Origin: Apteryx mantelli
Lineage: Eukaryota > Chordata > Aves > Apterygiformes > Apterygidae
DNA length: 64,000 nt
Direction: 5' to 3'
Assembly: GCF_036417845.1 (NCBI RefSeq)
Contig: NC_089978.1
Location: forward strand, 130,354,183 to 130,418,182
The notes beneath the pieces are model-generated. The model ran no database searches. It saw only the letters and a list, made by a program, of their open reading frames with translations, and had not been told where the DNA came from. The position numbers were made by a program, and so were the translations under genes. Within the stretch, counting starts at the first letter, position 1. Each line of letters begins with the position of its first letter. Positions 12,872 to 24,537 of this stretch are shown here, one piece after another.

Positions 12872-15800
12872 AAGTAATGTTTAGGTCTTTAGAGCACTGC
12901 TGCTCAGGAAATATCATAGAAGCATCACATGTCACTAAGGTGTTGGTGTTTTAACCAACATAATATCCAGCCCTGCATACACAACCATTATTACAGCAAC
13001 AGCAGCTTGAAACACCTTTTCCTTCAGTACGATTCTCACTGGCAATACGCATTGCCCTCCCTTACTTCTGAGCTGGAGGTTTTCACCATGTTCCCTTTGA
13101 TCACTTGCCAGCGCCTGATGAGTCAGAGGCCTGATTTCAAGGCTCACAAGGCAGACCTGCTACATCCACTTCCGTCTCCTCCTCTCCCCCAGTGGTAGTA
13201 GATGGCTTTATACCATCCGAAGGTTCCCCTAGGAGAGAAGACTTCTCAGCCAGCTGTTGAAGCTAGTCCCTGACAGCACAAACAGAAAGACATAGGGCAG
13301 GGGATTGGGCCCAGCTGCAGATTGAGGCACCCTGCAAAATCTGTTTTATGCTTACTGCCTGGGCAGACACTTTACAGTGGGTGCAAGCATCCAACAGAAC
13401 TTGTTTTTTTAAATCTCTTCAGCAGATAACTGGCCTATTTTGCCATTAGAAGCAAGAAACAGTGGAAATGCACCTACTGAACAGGCAGTTGGGTTTATCC
13501 AGAGGTTACATAAACATGAAACCTGAGTCATTTTGTTTTTTTCTTTTTTCTTCATAATGGTGTGGGATTTAACCAACACACTGTAGCTGTGCAAAATCTA
13601 AATTAAATTCTTACTGAAGACATACTAACTTCAAGCTAGACTTCTCTTTTCCTTTTCTCTCTTCTAATATCCCAAACAGACAGAATGAACACTGATGATC
13701 AATGCAGTTCAGCTGAAGTTCAAAGCAGAACTTCTCATGCAGGAGACTAACTGAGCAATTCAGAAGGGCCACCAAGTAACACACACTGTTAGGAGATAGC
13801 CACAAAGCCACAAGGCAGCCCTGGAGTTCAGTGTAGAGGTTATCTTCCCAGATAATGAAAACTCACAGTTACTTGTCTGCCATGTTGCACCTTCTCACCT
13901 CGCCCAATTAAAGTCAGAGCAATGCTCCCCTTTTTCTCCCCCTTTCCATTTTCTATTTCCTAAAATGAAATGAACAAAACAAGGATTAACACAAATTAAG
14001 GGAAAAAAGGGAAAGATGAAATACAGAGCAGAACACAATAGACTACTGTAGTGAGATGGGAGAAGGTATAGCAAAAAAAAAAGAGTAGAAGGTCAGCACC
14101 TACTTTCACCTATCTATGAAACTGCTCCTCAATTTTACAGGAAATCATAACAGCATAATTCATCTCTACTCTACACAAATCATTGCATCTTACCCACGCT
14201 TATATCTGCAGCTGAGCCTCTACCAATCCCTCTCCTTTCAGCGACAGCTTCTGATGGTCCCTCTGGTCCTAGGCTTTCCATCAAGACACTGTACAAAGCT
14301 CTTGAAGCCAGCTGGTGTTTCACCCTGCTTCTTCCAGTGTCAGATCTCACCACAGTCTAAACTAAGGGCAGAAAACCTCAGGTGACTCAACAAAGACCCC
14401 ATTGTAGCTGTTGTGATGTGAGAAATACATCCCAAGTGTTCCGTTTCCCATCACTTTTTGCTAAAACACCAGTACAGTACAGTGGCAGAGTGAATATGTC
14501 ACCTGATTTAACACTTTCACCACTTGTTATTTTTACAGTCACATACATTACATCATTGAAAAAATCTACAGTGGTAATTTGGAACACGGTTCAAAGGATG
14601 AAGGGTCTGAATTTAATATCCAGTAGTGACTCCCTGAGGCACAGGGTGGTTATGTGATATAAATGAACCATGACAGAGAGATCTTGTTGCAAAGATCAGT
14701 GATGCTGGGACAACACTGAACAAGCAGCTCCAGAGGGAAATCATGAATCAAAGAAAGCAAGAGAAAACAAATTTTCAGGAGCCAAAAATACTTCTATTTC
14801 AGTCCTAAACTGTTCTGGAAAGAGAAGATACAGCCATTATGTTTCCTTTAGGAAATCATAGACTGAACTTTGGGGAAAGGAAGTCATTTTGATAATTGTC
14901 CCAAAATTTGAAGCACTGTGAGAGAGGTGTCCCCAAAGACCATTGACTTCTTCAGCTGTGTACGTCCCAGACCTAGGTTTGCTAATGACCATCCCATGGC
15001 AGTGCAGAATGCTTCAGGCGTGTATCCTTCACAGTCTCCCTTGAACACCAGGAGCCCACTGCTCCAAGCCCTGCTTCCCTCTTTTAGGAAACCTACAATA
15101 TAAGGCTATAACCCTCTGGTTGGTGATGATCAACAAACCCTTCCTCCCTAGATCTCCCTCTCTCCTTCCACTTGAGCTTTTTTCTTTCTTTCTTTCTTTT
15201 AATATATGAAGGCAATATTTACAGCCAAGGCAGTGCTGAGTAAGATGCAGTGATTATGGCTGATTTTATCACAGCCGTATTACTTAGCTGCAAGGTGAAG
15301 CGCTGTGCTAAAATGGATCATGAATCCCTGAAATTGACTATCCGTCACCTTTATAATCCTGATGGAAAGGCAGGTCAGATGGGGCCTGACAACTTCCCAT
15401 GCAAACAAGACTACAACAGTGATGTCTGCTTGCCTCGAGGCTTTTATTTGTCTGGAGAGGAGGGTGATGTCTTGGGGAATTGGACTAGAGAAAGAAAGAG
15501 AGAGAGGAGAAAGTAACTACCCCAACTGCCTCTGCAGGAATCAAGTGTCAACAGCGGAGCCTCTGCGTTTGCACAGAAAGACTGCTGGGGGTGTGGGATG
15601 AAAGAACATCACAAGAAACTAAGTATCAGGACTGGAACATGAAGGCCTCCCCCTGGGCTGAAGAACAGAACTCAGTTTCAAACCTCAAGAAATAAAATAC
15701 CACCTCCTCAGCGGGAATTTGCAGCATGACACAAAATCTACAAACAGGGAAACTTTCAAATGTCCAGACAGTCCGATTCATACCTCTGCCAAATTCAGTG

Positions 15801-16284
15801 CCAGGGCCCTTTGAACAAAGCTGGATCAAAAAAGAGCATACGCAAGTTTGGAGGCCAAATTCACCAGGGTGTTTAGTACATGTGGCCTCCCTGCAACCAA
15901 ACCTGCAGAGTGATGGCAGTGTTGAATCTCACGCTGGGTGGTTATTTTGAGACAGTCAGCATGGTTGATCAGAAAATGGCTAAGTTATCCCAATGAATCT
16001 TCTTGGCTGGCATATGGCCACAGGCAAGAGGGGCTCTCTGGAAGAAAAGCCTAACTAGCATGTTATTGTTTCTACTGGTACTGATGTGCTGCTTCAGGTA
16101 AACCTGGAACAGCCATCTTCTTAAGGCAAGATTGGTCGTGAAGTATAAGTGCAAGTTGTCTCATTCATACCTCCTGCAGGACTAGGCTCAGGGGTATCCC
16201 AGTAGCACCAAACATGATGGGGAGTCCTTGTCCTATTCCCAGCACAGCTTCTGGCTCATCAGGAGGCCGAAGTCATCAGCATTA
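12872..16284. other. Non-coding DNA with a (TTTC)n tract
   Basis: No gene recognised. A short TTTC repeat lies at 15178-15200. All frames are below 95 codons and unrecognised. Confidence 0.45.
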
Positions 16285-16425
16285 CTGTGCCTTGTCCCTT
16301 CCTGTGTAAAAGGGGGATAGCACCCTGTATGTCACAGAGATGCTGCACGCTTATTTTTAGAAGTGGGTTAGACTCTTTGAGATCCACAGATAGATGGTAT
16401 TACAAAAGGGCAAAGACTACTTACA
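16285..16425 (+). repeat. MIR-like SINE remnant (amniote type)
   Basis: Sense-strand order: 'tgtgtaaaagggggatagca' (family: ctgtaaaatggggataata), a 'cacagagatgctg' segment (family: cacaggggtgttgtgagg), then 'actctttgagatccacagat' and 'gatggtatta' (family: gctttgagatcctcggatgaaaggcgctata). The complete 3' half is recognisable. Confidence 0.65.
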
Positions 16426-19400
16426 TTTTGCTCTTCTCACCTGTCCTTTCTTCCCCTTTCCTCTAGTCCCTCTCCTGGGTAAGTCACATCTCAGCTAAAC
16501 CTCTTAGTGAGCGATTACATTAGAGATAGTGCTAATTACCAAATATCCTCTGTGTGGTACAATCTTATCAACACCCCACACCTCCTCCCCTGAGGTGAGG
16601 GGGCTTGATCCATTTCATAACAGTATCCTAGTTATCTGCTTTAACAAGCTCCATTCCTTCAGGCTTGAAGGTGCCTGTTTTACTTTATTTATTTATTTTA
16701 TCCTAAGTACAGATTTAAAGCTTTTCTGCTAGAGCCTCTCGCAAGGAGGGAGGTTTTCCCCGGCAACAGACTGCTGGATATTCCCCTTTGTGTATAAAAG
16801 GAGCCAGTCACTTCCCAAGCTGTTGTGTTTTAGATATGCACTCAGACACTTTTCCCTTCACACACCATGGAGAGCAAACAGTGCAGTTCTGTCATCTGCG
16901 GTAGGGCAGAGAAACTCAATACTCACCCTGCAGCTGTTGACACTGTGCTTTTTGAACACAGGGTATGAAAGGCAGGGCAGAAATAGATCGGTTTAGTGCA
17001 AGAACTCCACAAATGCTTTGGCAAGGCAACTAAATCACAGCTGTAATATCGCCTGGTATTTTATTTCTAGAACTTGCGCCTGACCCAAACTCTGTCAACA
17101 CCCCTCTCTCCTGCCCTGAGATGCTCCCTGCTAGCCCAGCTTGGTGCTCGCCCCACATTTCTGACATAGTATGTGACGTGCAGCACCTTCATCTAACACA
17201 GCTCCGGGCAGATGTGCCCACTGCACAGAAGTTCACAATAACCACCAGAGCAAATGGCTACCCTCAAAGAAACACAAATAACTGCCCTTTTGACCTGTTT
17301 TACATTTGGACTTGCATGTCTGGAGGACTAACAACATTAACACGTTGTAGGCACTGTGACCCTGCTGTTTTTTGTAGCAGCACCAACAGTCCCCAAGGTT
17401 TTAATGGGCTAATTTCACCTTGTACTATCATCTAGAAAGCAGTTGTTCCCTTACTAGTAGATACTTCAGTGTTATTCTTTCTGGGGGGTTGTTTTTTTCT
17501 TCTTTGAAGTTTGTTAGTGGTTTTTTTTTATAATTTGTGTGCATATTACTTGCTGTCCTTGGAATTCATTTTGTTCCCTGCTAATGAAACCTCTGCGTCG
17601 CTAACAAAGCAGAAAATAAAAAAGGTAAATAGCACTCTCCAAAAAACAATTTCTTTCTTGTTCTCCACATTCTTGTTGAACAGCATCTGAGGGAATTTTC
17701 ACCCCAATAAGAAGAGAGAGAAGCAGAAGGTGATGAAGAAGGAGGTGGATGAAGGGGCCAAACACAATTAGTCGGTCTGAAAAGGAAATAATAATTATAA
17801 TTACACTGTAGACAAATGGGTACCCGGACAGCTGCATGTGTGAAACTCCAGAAAGCACTTGAAGACAGGCAAGCCGTGTGATGGAGCAGAAACCAGTGGT
17901 TGCAGACAGATTTGAAGGTGAGACTAGTTCTTCCTGTTTAACCCTTTGGAACTAGGCCAAGGGTTGGCTGCCCTTGCCAGAGTCCAGAGACAGACAACAG
18001 GACAGGACACAGAATTTATGAGTACTCCTGTTCTGTGAAACCCCAGTGATGCCTGGTGGCATTGTTGTGAGTGAATGCAAAACAAGGAGGAGGACACTTA
18101 GGAACCAGGTGATGCTGTTTTTCCCAAGCATGTGTGCTGCTGCTACCTGTTAGAGAAAAGCTAAAGATGCCCTAGAAAATGTAATTTCTTTGACCTTATT
18201 TTTTGTATCTTTTCACACAGGAGAGACATTGTTTTTATTTCTATATGTCTGAATCTGAGCCACAAGGCTGAAATTTTCCAAAATATAGGATTGCCAAAGC
18301 AATTCTGAAGTCCCTATTGAAGTTCCTAAATTAATGGCCTGGGACTGGAAAGAGCTGAACTTCCAGCTGCTCCCACTGATTTTACTGTCTGAAATTCAGA
18401 GTTTAAATCTCTAATCCAAGCAGAGAGGTGAAAACATAGAAATGGAGAAGAGCTTACTTCCCTCCGTCTGTACAGTCAAGTAATACGCCGTGTCTGTGCC
18501 TTATTGCTTCCTTATTGCTTGGGAACCTATAATGGAAATGAATACCCTTTCTGGAAAAGCAAACCAACCGACCCCAATGCAGCCATAGAAAAATGCACTG
18601 GAAAAACAGGGTTTATTTCTAGGATGACTTCTAGGATTGTCAAAAGAGCCTAAGGCAGTTAGGTGCCCAAATGCCATGGGGCCCTATGTCCCTTAGCCAC
18701 CTGGAAAAATTCATGCACAGTGCTCCACAAATGAACACCCATTTGCGCTATCACTCACTGGATTACTGGACCAGCCCTCATACAGAAGATTAAATACAAA
18801 CTGCTCTACTGCTAAACCATATTTATTGAGCTTTAACCACTATGTAATTTATACATCTCTTCTTGCCAAGTTGGAGAAACTCCATCAACAATAATAATAG
18901 CAATACTCAGATTCAATTAGTACATTTTAACCCATCATAAGGACCCTCTTATACCTATAAAGAGCTCTTTAGAAGTTACTCAAAGTATTAATTGAGCTGC
19001 TAGGAGACCACGCAGGTTGGTTTCGCAGTCACTCCACAGTAAAAAAAATAAATGCAGCAACCAGAAAAATCCTGGCAAGATAGCAGTAGCATCTCAAGAG
19101 ATGATTGCTGCAGCTGCGCTAGTTATTTACATGAAGTCAATTCCAAGTGATTATTAAGAACATGAGGTTTATCATGTAATATAAAAGGCCAGTTCATTAT
19201 GTCCGCACAGGCTACAGCTTAAATGGCAAACCTCAATAATTCAGTTTTTCTAACACCAGTTTGGGATTTAATCACTGCACAATAACTGCATTAATTCTGA
19301 ATTAATTTCTTTAATGGAGATGCAATTGTCTTAGGCTACATTTAAGGGGACAAAATCTGCTCTCACCAGCATAAATCCAGTAGAACTTCATCTAAGAGAG

Positions 19401-21179
19401 TTTTGATAATTTCAAAGTAAAGAAAACTAAAGTCAACAGGTAGCAGAGTTTTACGTTGGTATCAGGAAAAACAGTATGGCCCAACCATCTGTTCGCTTTT
19501 TCAGGAATTCACACCCTTCCTGTCCCAAATGATCCTGATTTGCCTTGGAAAAGTACTGCTTGTCCAGTAAGTACTAAACACAGACACAATATCATCTCTG
19601 TATTTCCTTCTACCATTATAATCATTCCTTTATAAGACATCCTTCATCCTAAAGGACTGCAAGGGGAATCATTTCATTTAATACAAAAATGTATTCAGGT
19701 CTGGGGTGAAGAATCCAACTCGTACAGAAGGGGGAGCTAAAAAGGCCAATGTAGTTAACCATATCTACATGTGGCTAAGACATTCAAGCTGACACCACCA
19801 AGGACTATAAAAAGCCCTGTATGAGCACTTAAAGAAAAATGGCTTCAGAAAGTATTCAACACAAGAACTCAGATTACTACTGTGGCATGCACCATAGAAA
19901 TCCTTATGACAGAACAAAAATCACTGGGAACAAGAAAATGATCACTGCTACAGTCTTATATTAAGGAAGAAAATGGTGATTGCAACAAACTGATTCTGTT
20001 TGGAGAATGTCTAGATAGCATGAACAGGGATTGACGCAACAAATAAATTTTAGAGCTTCTAGTTGCTCACTGCAGTTGGTGAACTCTTAGTGCTGAGAGG
20101 AAAGTAGAGAACACAAAAAGTGGCAAGGACATCAATCATCTGGCATATACAGAGAGGCAGCTACAAGTCACAGTGACAACACTGCGATTCAGGCAGGAGA
20201 TTCAAGTCCACTGAGTGCCAACAACTGAACTCTAGCACTGGAAGCCCTGCAGCCACAGGGAGGTCTTTGAGACTCATCCTTGTCAAGGCCATACCAAGAC
20301 AAACCATATGGGATGTAACACCTCTTATAATCCTAGCCTGTTAGATAAGTTGCAGTTTTAACACATGACAGTGAGTAAAACTGAGTGAGAATACACAACC
20401 AAATACAGTCCACGACATCTTTACTCCAATTTAAACATGCAATCTACCATCATCTACAAATACACCTTTTTCCTGTTGCAAGCAAGCACAGAAGAGAGGT
20501 TTCAGTTGTAAATGTTAAGCATTTTCCTACTAGCATCACAGCAACTACATGTGAATTTTCCATCCATTTTATATCCATCTGCACCATCAATGGCACAGAA
20601 CAACTGACAATCTCTCTAGAGTTTGGTTCAGCATTGACCGAAAAAAGAGAGCAGTCAGAAGCTGCATCATATTATCACATCATGCAACTGCTTGGCTGCT
20701 TCTTGGGGACCTCCTCTACATACGCTGCCTTGACACAACCTTGCAGGGATCTGATAAAACAGATGCTACAGTCTGTCATGCCACAGAGTGATAGGGGCAC
20801 AGGTATATTGAGCTAGGAGTCAATGTTTTAAAGAAATCCAGCAGCAGCAGCAGCTGGAGGCACTCTAGTGCCTCTTCAAGTCAGTATGCAATATTCGCCT
20901 TCTTCCCACATGTGTGAGAGAGTTTCCAGCCATGGAAAACATGCCAGCAGACTCGGATCCTCTATTCAGACTTCAGAGATGGTTAGTGGGAAGTTGACCA
21001 AGCAGCATTTCCCTCATATGAAGAGAAAAAAACTACATGGGCAAAAAGCTGTTTTGAAAAGCCTTTCCCCTGCATCTCACTTTTTGATACAGGAAAGAGA
21101 GATGAGAAGCTCATGTTGGAGCCTACTACTCACACACGAATACATCATGAATCATGAAATCATCATGAATACATCAGCA
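16426..21179. other. Non-coding DNA, mostly unique
   Basis: No gene recognised. An AT-rich stretch at about 19080-19330, with several ATTA/TAAT cores, resembles conserved non-coding DNA in texture (see findings). A 143-codon frame at 20385-20816 has no recognisable motif. Confidence 0.45.
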
Positions 21180-21400
21180 ATGTATAGTCCTTTGCACCTT
21201 GGTAACTCTAGACATACACAAGTTAGTTAATTTTCACAACCCTCTTTGCGAAAAAAGCCACAATGACTATTCCTCATTCACAGACAAGAAGGCCGCAACA
21301 GAAAATTTACATGAGCCAAGCAAAGCAGTTGGCATCAGAACTTGCATCAAAAGGCAGGAGTCCCTGCTTTGTAACCTTAAAAGGCCGCTATCTTTCAGGT
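21180..21400 (-). repeat. MIR-like SINE remnant (amniote type)
   Basis: The plus strand reads 'cctttgcaccttggtaactc', 'ttaattttcacaaccctctt', 'actattcctcattcacagac' and 'aggcaggagtccctgctttg'. These blocks occur in the order expected for the reverse complement of the MIR-like family (family: ctttgcacattggtaa, tcacaaccctctttgcg, tattcccattttacagac, ggagtcctg). It is a long, diverged copy. Confidence 0.55.
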
Positions 21401-21509
21401 CAGTGAGCTGCCCTCCTAATGGATAAAGGTCACGATGAAGCTTAGCAGATAAATCAGCAAAACAGTTGGAGATAATGGAAAAGAACTGACAGGACACTTT
21501 TGATGATAT

Positions 21510-21680
21510 TTTTATCAAAATCAGACCTCTCTATGGAAATTGTCAACTTCACTGAAATGTTTCATGGCAGAACGTTCAAACATTTCATTGCAATAATCTC
21601 AGAACATTTTGTCTACATTCATTTTGCTTTGATTTTTATATCATATTAATACATCATTTAAAGCATTGCTCTCTACCAGA
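21510..21680. repeat. AT-rich decayed stretch, possibly an old repeat
   Basis: Rich in words such as gaaatgtttca, catttcattg and ttgcttttgattttta. Similar vocabulary recurs near 30830, 34290 and 40010. It may be the eroded 3' part of an old amniote repeat, or simply AT-rich DNA. Confidence 0.25.
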
Positions 21681-22924
21681 TGTATGTGGATTTCTACTTA
21701 CTTACTAAAAGTGTAAATAAACAAAACAAATCAAAAGAAAATGCTGAGAGTGTAGAAACAAAAAAATCTAGTTGTTCCTAACAAAAAAGACTTCACAGAA
21801 GGACTGTAGACCTGCTTTGGGAGAGCTGGGGACGATGGTGTCCTCTCTATTCAATACCATATGGAACAGGTGTTTTGATCACAGGATGATGGAGCTGTTG
21901 TTTTATCCATTTATTTGGATGCTAGAATATATGCAGTTTGTTCTAAATATAGAAAACACTTTGTTTGGTCTGTGACCCTAAGCTAGAAAATGGCTTGATC
22001 GTATGCTTCTGAGATCTAAACAATTCTCTGTTGTGAGAAAGTTCAGCTCTAAATTCAGAATTCATCTCTCAGTTTCTCTACACAGGCTCAAGACCTAGCA
22101 TCTACAATGTAACTGCCTGAGCAGCTCTTCTGGTCATTGCATAATCTAAGCCAGGTTGACTTGGAAAGGAAATATTCTACACAAGCTTAGAAAGACAAAG
22201 GAAGATATAACTTAGCTGTATGTCAAAAAGAAAGGGAATTTGCTACGAGAATTTGCTGCTATAGCCTCTGGCATTTTATGCTATCATAGACACCTGCCTG
22301 TGGTATCCTGATTCCCTGACATGCAAGATATAGTGTACTTCACATTTTAGGGAAGATTTTCCAAAAGCAAGAGAGAGCACAAAGACTCAGACGTGGTTCA
22401 GTAAGCACCGGATTCAGTAATTTTTCTGTCATCTCTAGGTCCTTATACCATATCCATCACTACAATATTTCAGCAGCTGGTGATGTTCATCAAACGGAAA
22501 ATCAATGAGTGGCCAAGATTACAAAAAAGGGTGTCCAGTATTAGGTTCTTAAATTCATACTTTGTCAGAGAAACAAACAGCCTGATCTTCCACCCTGGAA
22601 GACCAAAAACAAGCAGGCAAAATCCAATGAACAATGCAAAAGCCATGCCAGACCTCCACAATTACTTTCAAATGCACCTGTCCATAACTACAAATCTAAG
22701 CCAGACAAAGTACTGGGTTCAGGACTAATAAAATTTCCTGCTCTATGAACATTTAGTGGTGGGTAAGGATGATGTAATAGCCTTTTCTGGATTTCAGACC
22801 TTTGAAGGTCTGAATTTATGAAAAAGTAGTGCATACTTCAACCAAAGTCAGCCTAGATGTTTCAAACTGTACGAACCTACAAGCGCACCTTCACATCCAA
22901 AGCAACACACCCACAGTGGCAGCA
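21681..22924. other. Non-coding DNA, nothing recognised
   Basis: Unique AT-leaning sequence. No gene or repeat could be named. Confidence 0.45.
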
Positions 22925-23013
22925 GAAGATCCCAAGCAGTTCTGCACATTGAGGCAGAGGATGGAGTAGATGGCCTTTCAGGATCCCTCTAAACTATTTC
23001 TCTATGATCCCAT
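22925..23013 (+). repeat. CR1 LINE 3'-end relic
   Basis: The text 'gatggagtagatggcctttc' followed by 'aggatccctctaa' and 'ctatgatcc' is a diverged form of the CR1 3' untranslated end (family: ggactagatgacctcctgaggtcccttccaacc...tctatgattc). Only the last 90 or so bases are recognisable. The orientation is sense. Confidence 0.6.
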
Positions 23014-23544
23014 GAAGCCCACACTAGCCAGCAGTGAGGGATCTTTCGAACTTCTGGCTGTAAAGGATCAGTCTGGGCCAAGCTGTTGAAAAGTGCTATC
23101 ATTTACAGGAAAACATTCTACAGAAAACGTCCTTTTTGCAAACATATATTAATAAATGAAAGCTGGTAGAAGTCTCTCTCTCCCCCAACTTTGCACATAG
23201 GGAGCTCCGGGGTTATTTCCAGCTCATCAAATATTCCATTAAGACTGACAGTCCTAAAAGAGAAGTGCCATTTGCACAAGTTCTCCCAAGCTCCGGCAGC
23301 CCTCTCTGTCAGTGTCATGGCTGGACTAAGATTCTGTAGCGAGCAAAAATGAAGTCAGAACCTCTTTAATATATAATTAGCAATAAGAGGAGTGTGAGGG
23401 CATTTGAATAATACATCTCATGGTCAGATGAAGCAGTAGGAGTCAAAAGAGAAACAGCTTCAGAGGTCAAGGGGACAAAGATCAGAATAAAATGAGACTT
23501 ACATACCTGTGTGAAGGGAGAGGTATAGTTATAAGCTGATAAAT
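23014..23544. other. Non-coding DNA, nothing recognised
   Basis: Short unique stretch between two repeat remnants, with no convincing frame. Confidence 0.4.
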
Positions 23545-23765
23545 AATAATAATCATGCTTTGCATTTATAGAATGCATTGCTTTCAAAGATTTCCAAACC
23601 TGTCTCAGAGGCTGGTGGGAATGATTATTCTTTTACTATAGCAGAGGAAATGGAAATCCACAAGGAGAAAGTGGCATTTCCAAGACTACTCAGGATGTCA
23701 GTAGTGGAGCTGAGAATAAGCCTGTTCTCTATCGGCTAGAGCAAACGGCCTCTCACATCCTGTCC
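23545..23765 (-). repeat. MIR-like SINE remnant (amniote type)
   Basis: On the plus strand an AAT-rich start is followed by 'ctttgcatttatagaatgca', 'ggtgggaatgattattcttt', 'gcagaggaaatggaaat', 'tcagtagtggagctgagaat' and 'tcggctagagcaaacggcct'. This is the reverse complement of the full amniote MIR-like element, including the 3' (AAT)n end. At about 220 bp it is one of the most complete copies here. Confidence 0.65.
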
Positions 23766-24484
23766 CAGAAGACATGGAGATAATGCACAATACTGCTGAG
23801 TGTCCCCATAAACCAGCTTAAAGATGGGTTTTTGGTGCCTGTTTATGCCAAGTTTGCTGGTGCCAGCTTAGCCTGGGGCTACACTGGCAAATGTTATCTT
23901 CACAGTGCCTGAGAAATGCAGAGAAAAATGAGAGCACAGAAGTGATTCAGCACTGCTACTGAGCTCTGAATCCACACGTCCAACAGCTCAAAGTACGAAT
24001 GTGTTTTGCTCTTGCATTTTGGTTCATATTTCTCATTACAACCACTGTCTTGCCTATTTTTTAATTCACAGCATTATCAAGGACTACGGCTCAGGGTTTG
24101 TTTAAAGAAGTCAGCTTAATATCTATGGTATCTGCAAACAATGGCATAGACATCACCTCTCATTTTTCAGCAGAGCAACTCTTCTGTCCTTGACACATTT
24201 GCAGTCAATTTTTATTTGGATGTAAAGTGACTATCCACCAATGTGTAAGTCGCATCTGCTTCCCTAGGGCCTTCCCATCACCACACAGCAACCCTTTTTT
24301 GGTTTCTGTAGTGGCAATACAAGGGAAGGATCGAGGTGCATTGTCTTGCATGAAATTTCCAGCTGAGAACCACCACAGAGAGTGAAAAAGGATTTTAGAC
24401 TGAGAAGGAGTTAGGGATAAAAGTAAAGAGGCTTCTCTACTGCTCCCCTAAAATAAACCCTGATTAATAAATACAGCAAAAAAG
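23766..24484. other. Non-coding DNA, nothing recognised
   Basis: Unique sequence leading up to the microsatellite. No gene or repeat recognised. Confidence 0.4.
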
Positions 24485-24537
24485 GTGCGCGCATGCACAC
24501 ACACACACACGCACGCACACACACACACACACACACA
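24485..24537 (+). repeat. CA-type microsatellite with a GC-alternating head
   Basis: Fifty-three bases of strictly alternating purine and pyrimidine. It begins gtgcgcgcatgc and continues as an (AC)n run interrupted by two CG steps. It encodes Cys/Val-rich chance peptides on the minus strand that should not be annotated as proteins. Confidence 0.95.

Noticed and set aside
20385..20816. 143-codon plus-strand frame
   Set aside because: No domain, signal or plausible splice context; the length is within chance expectation.
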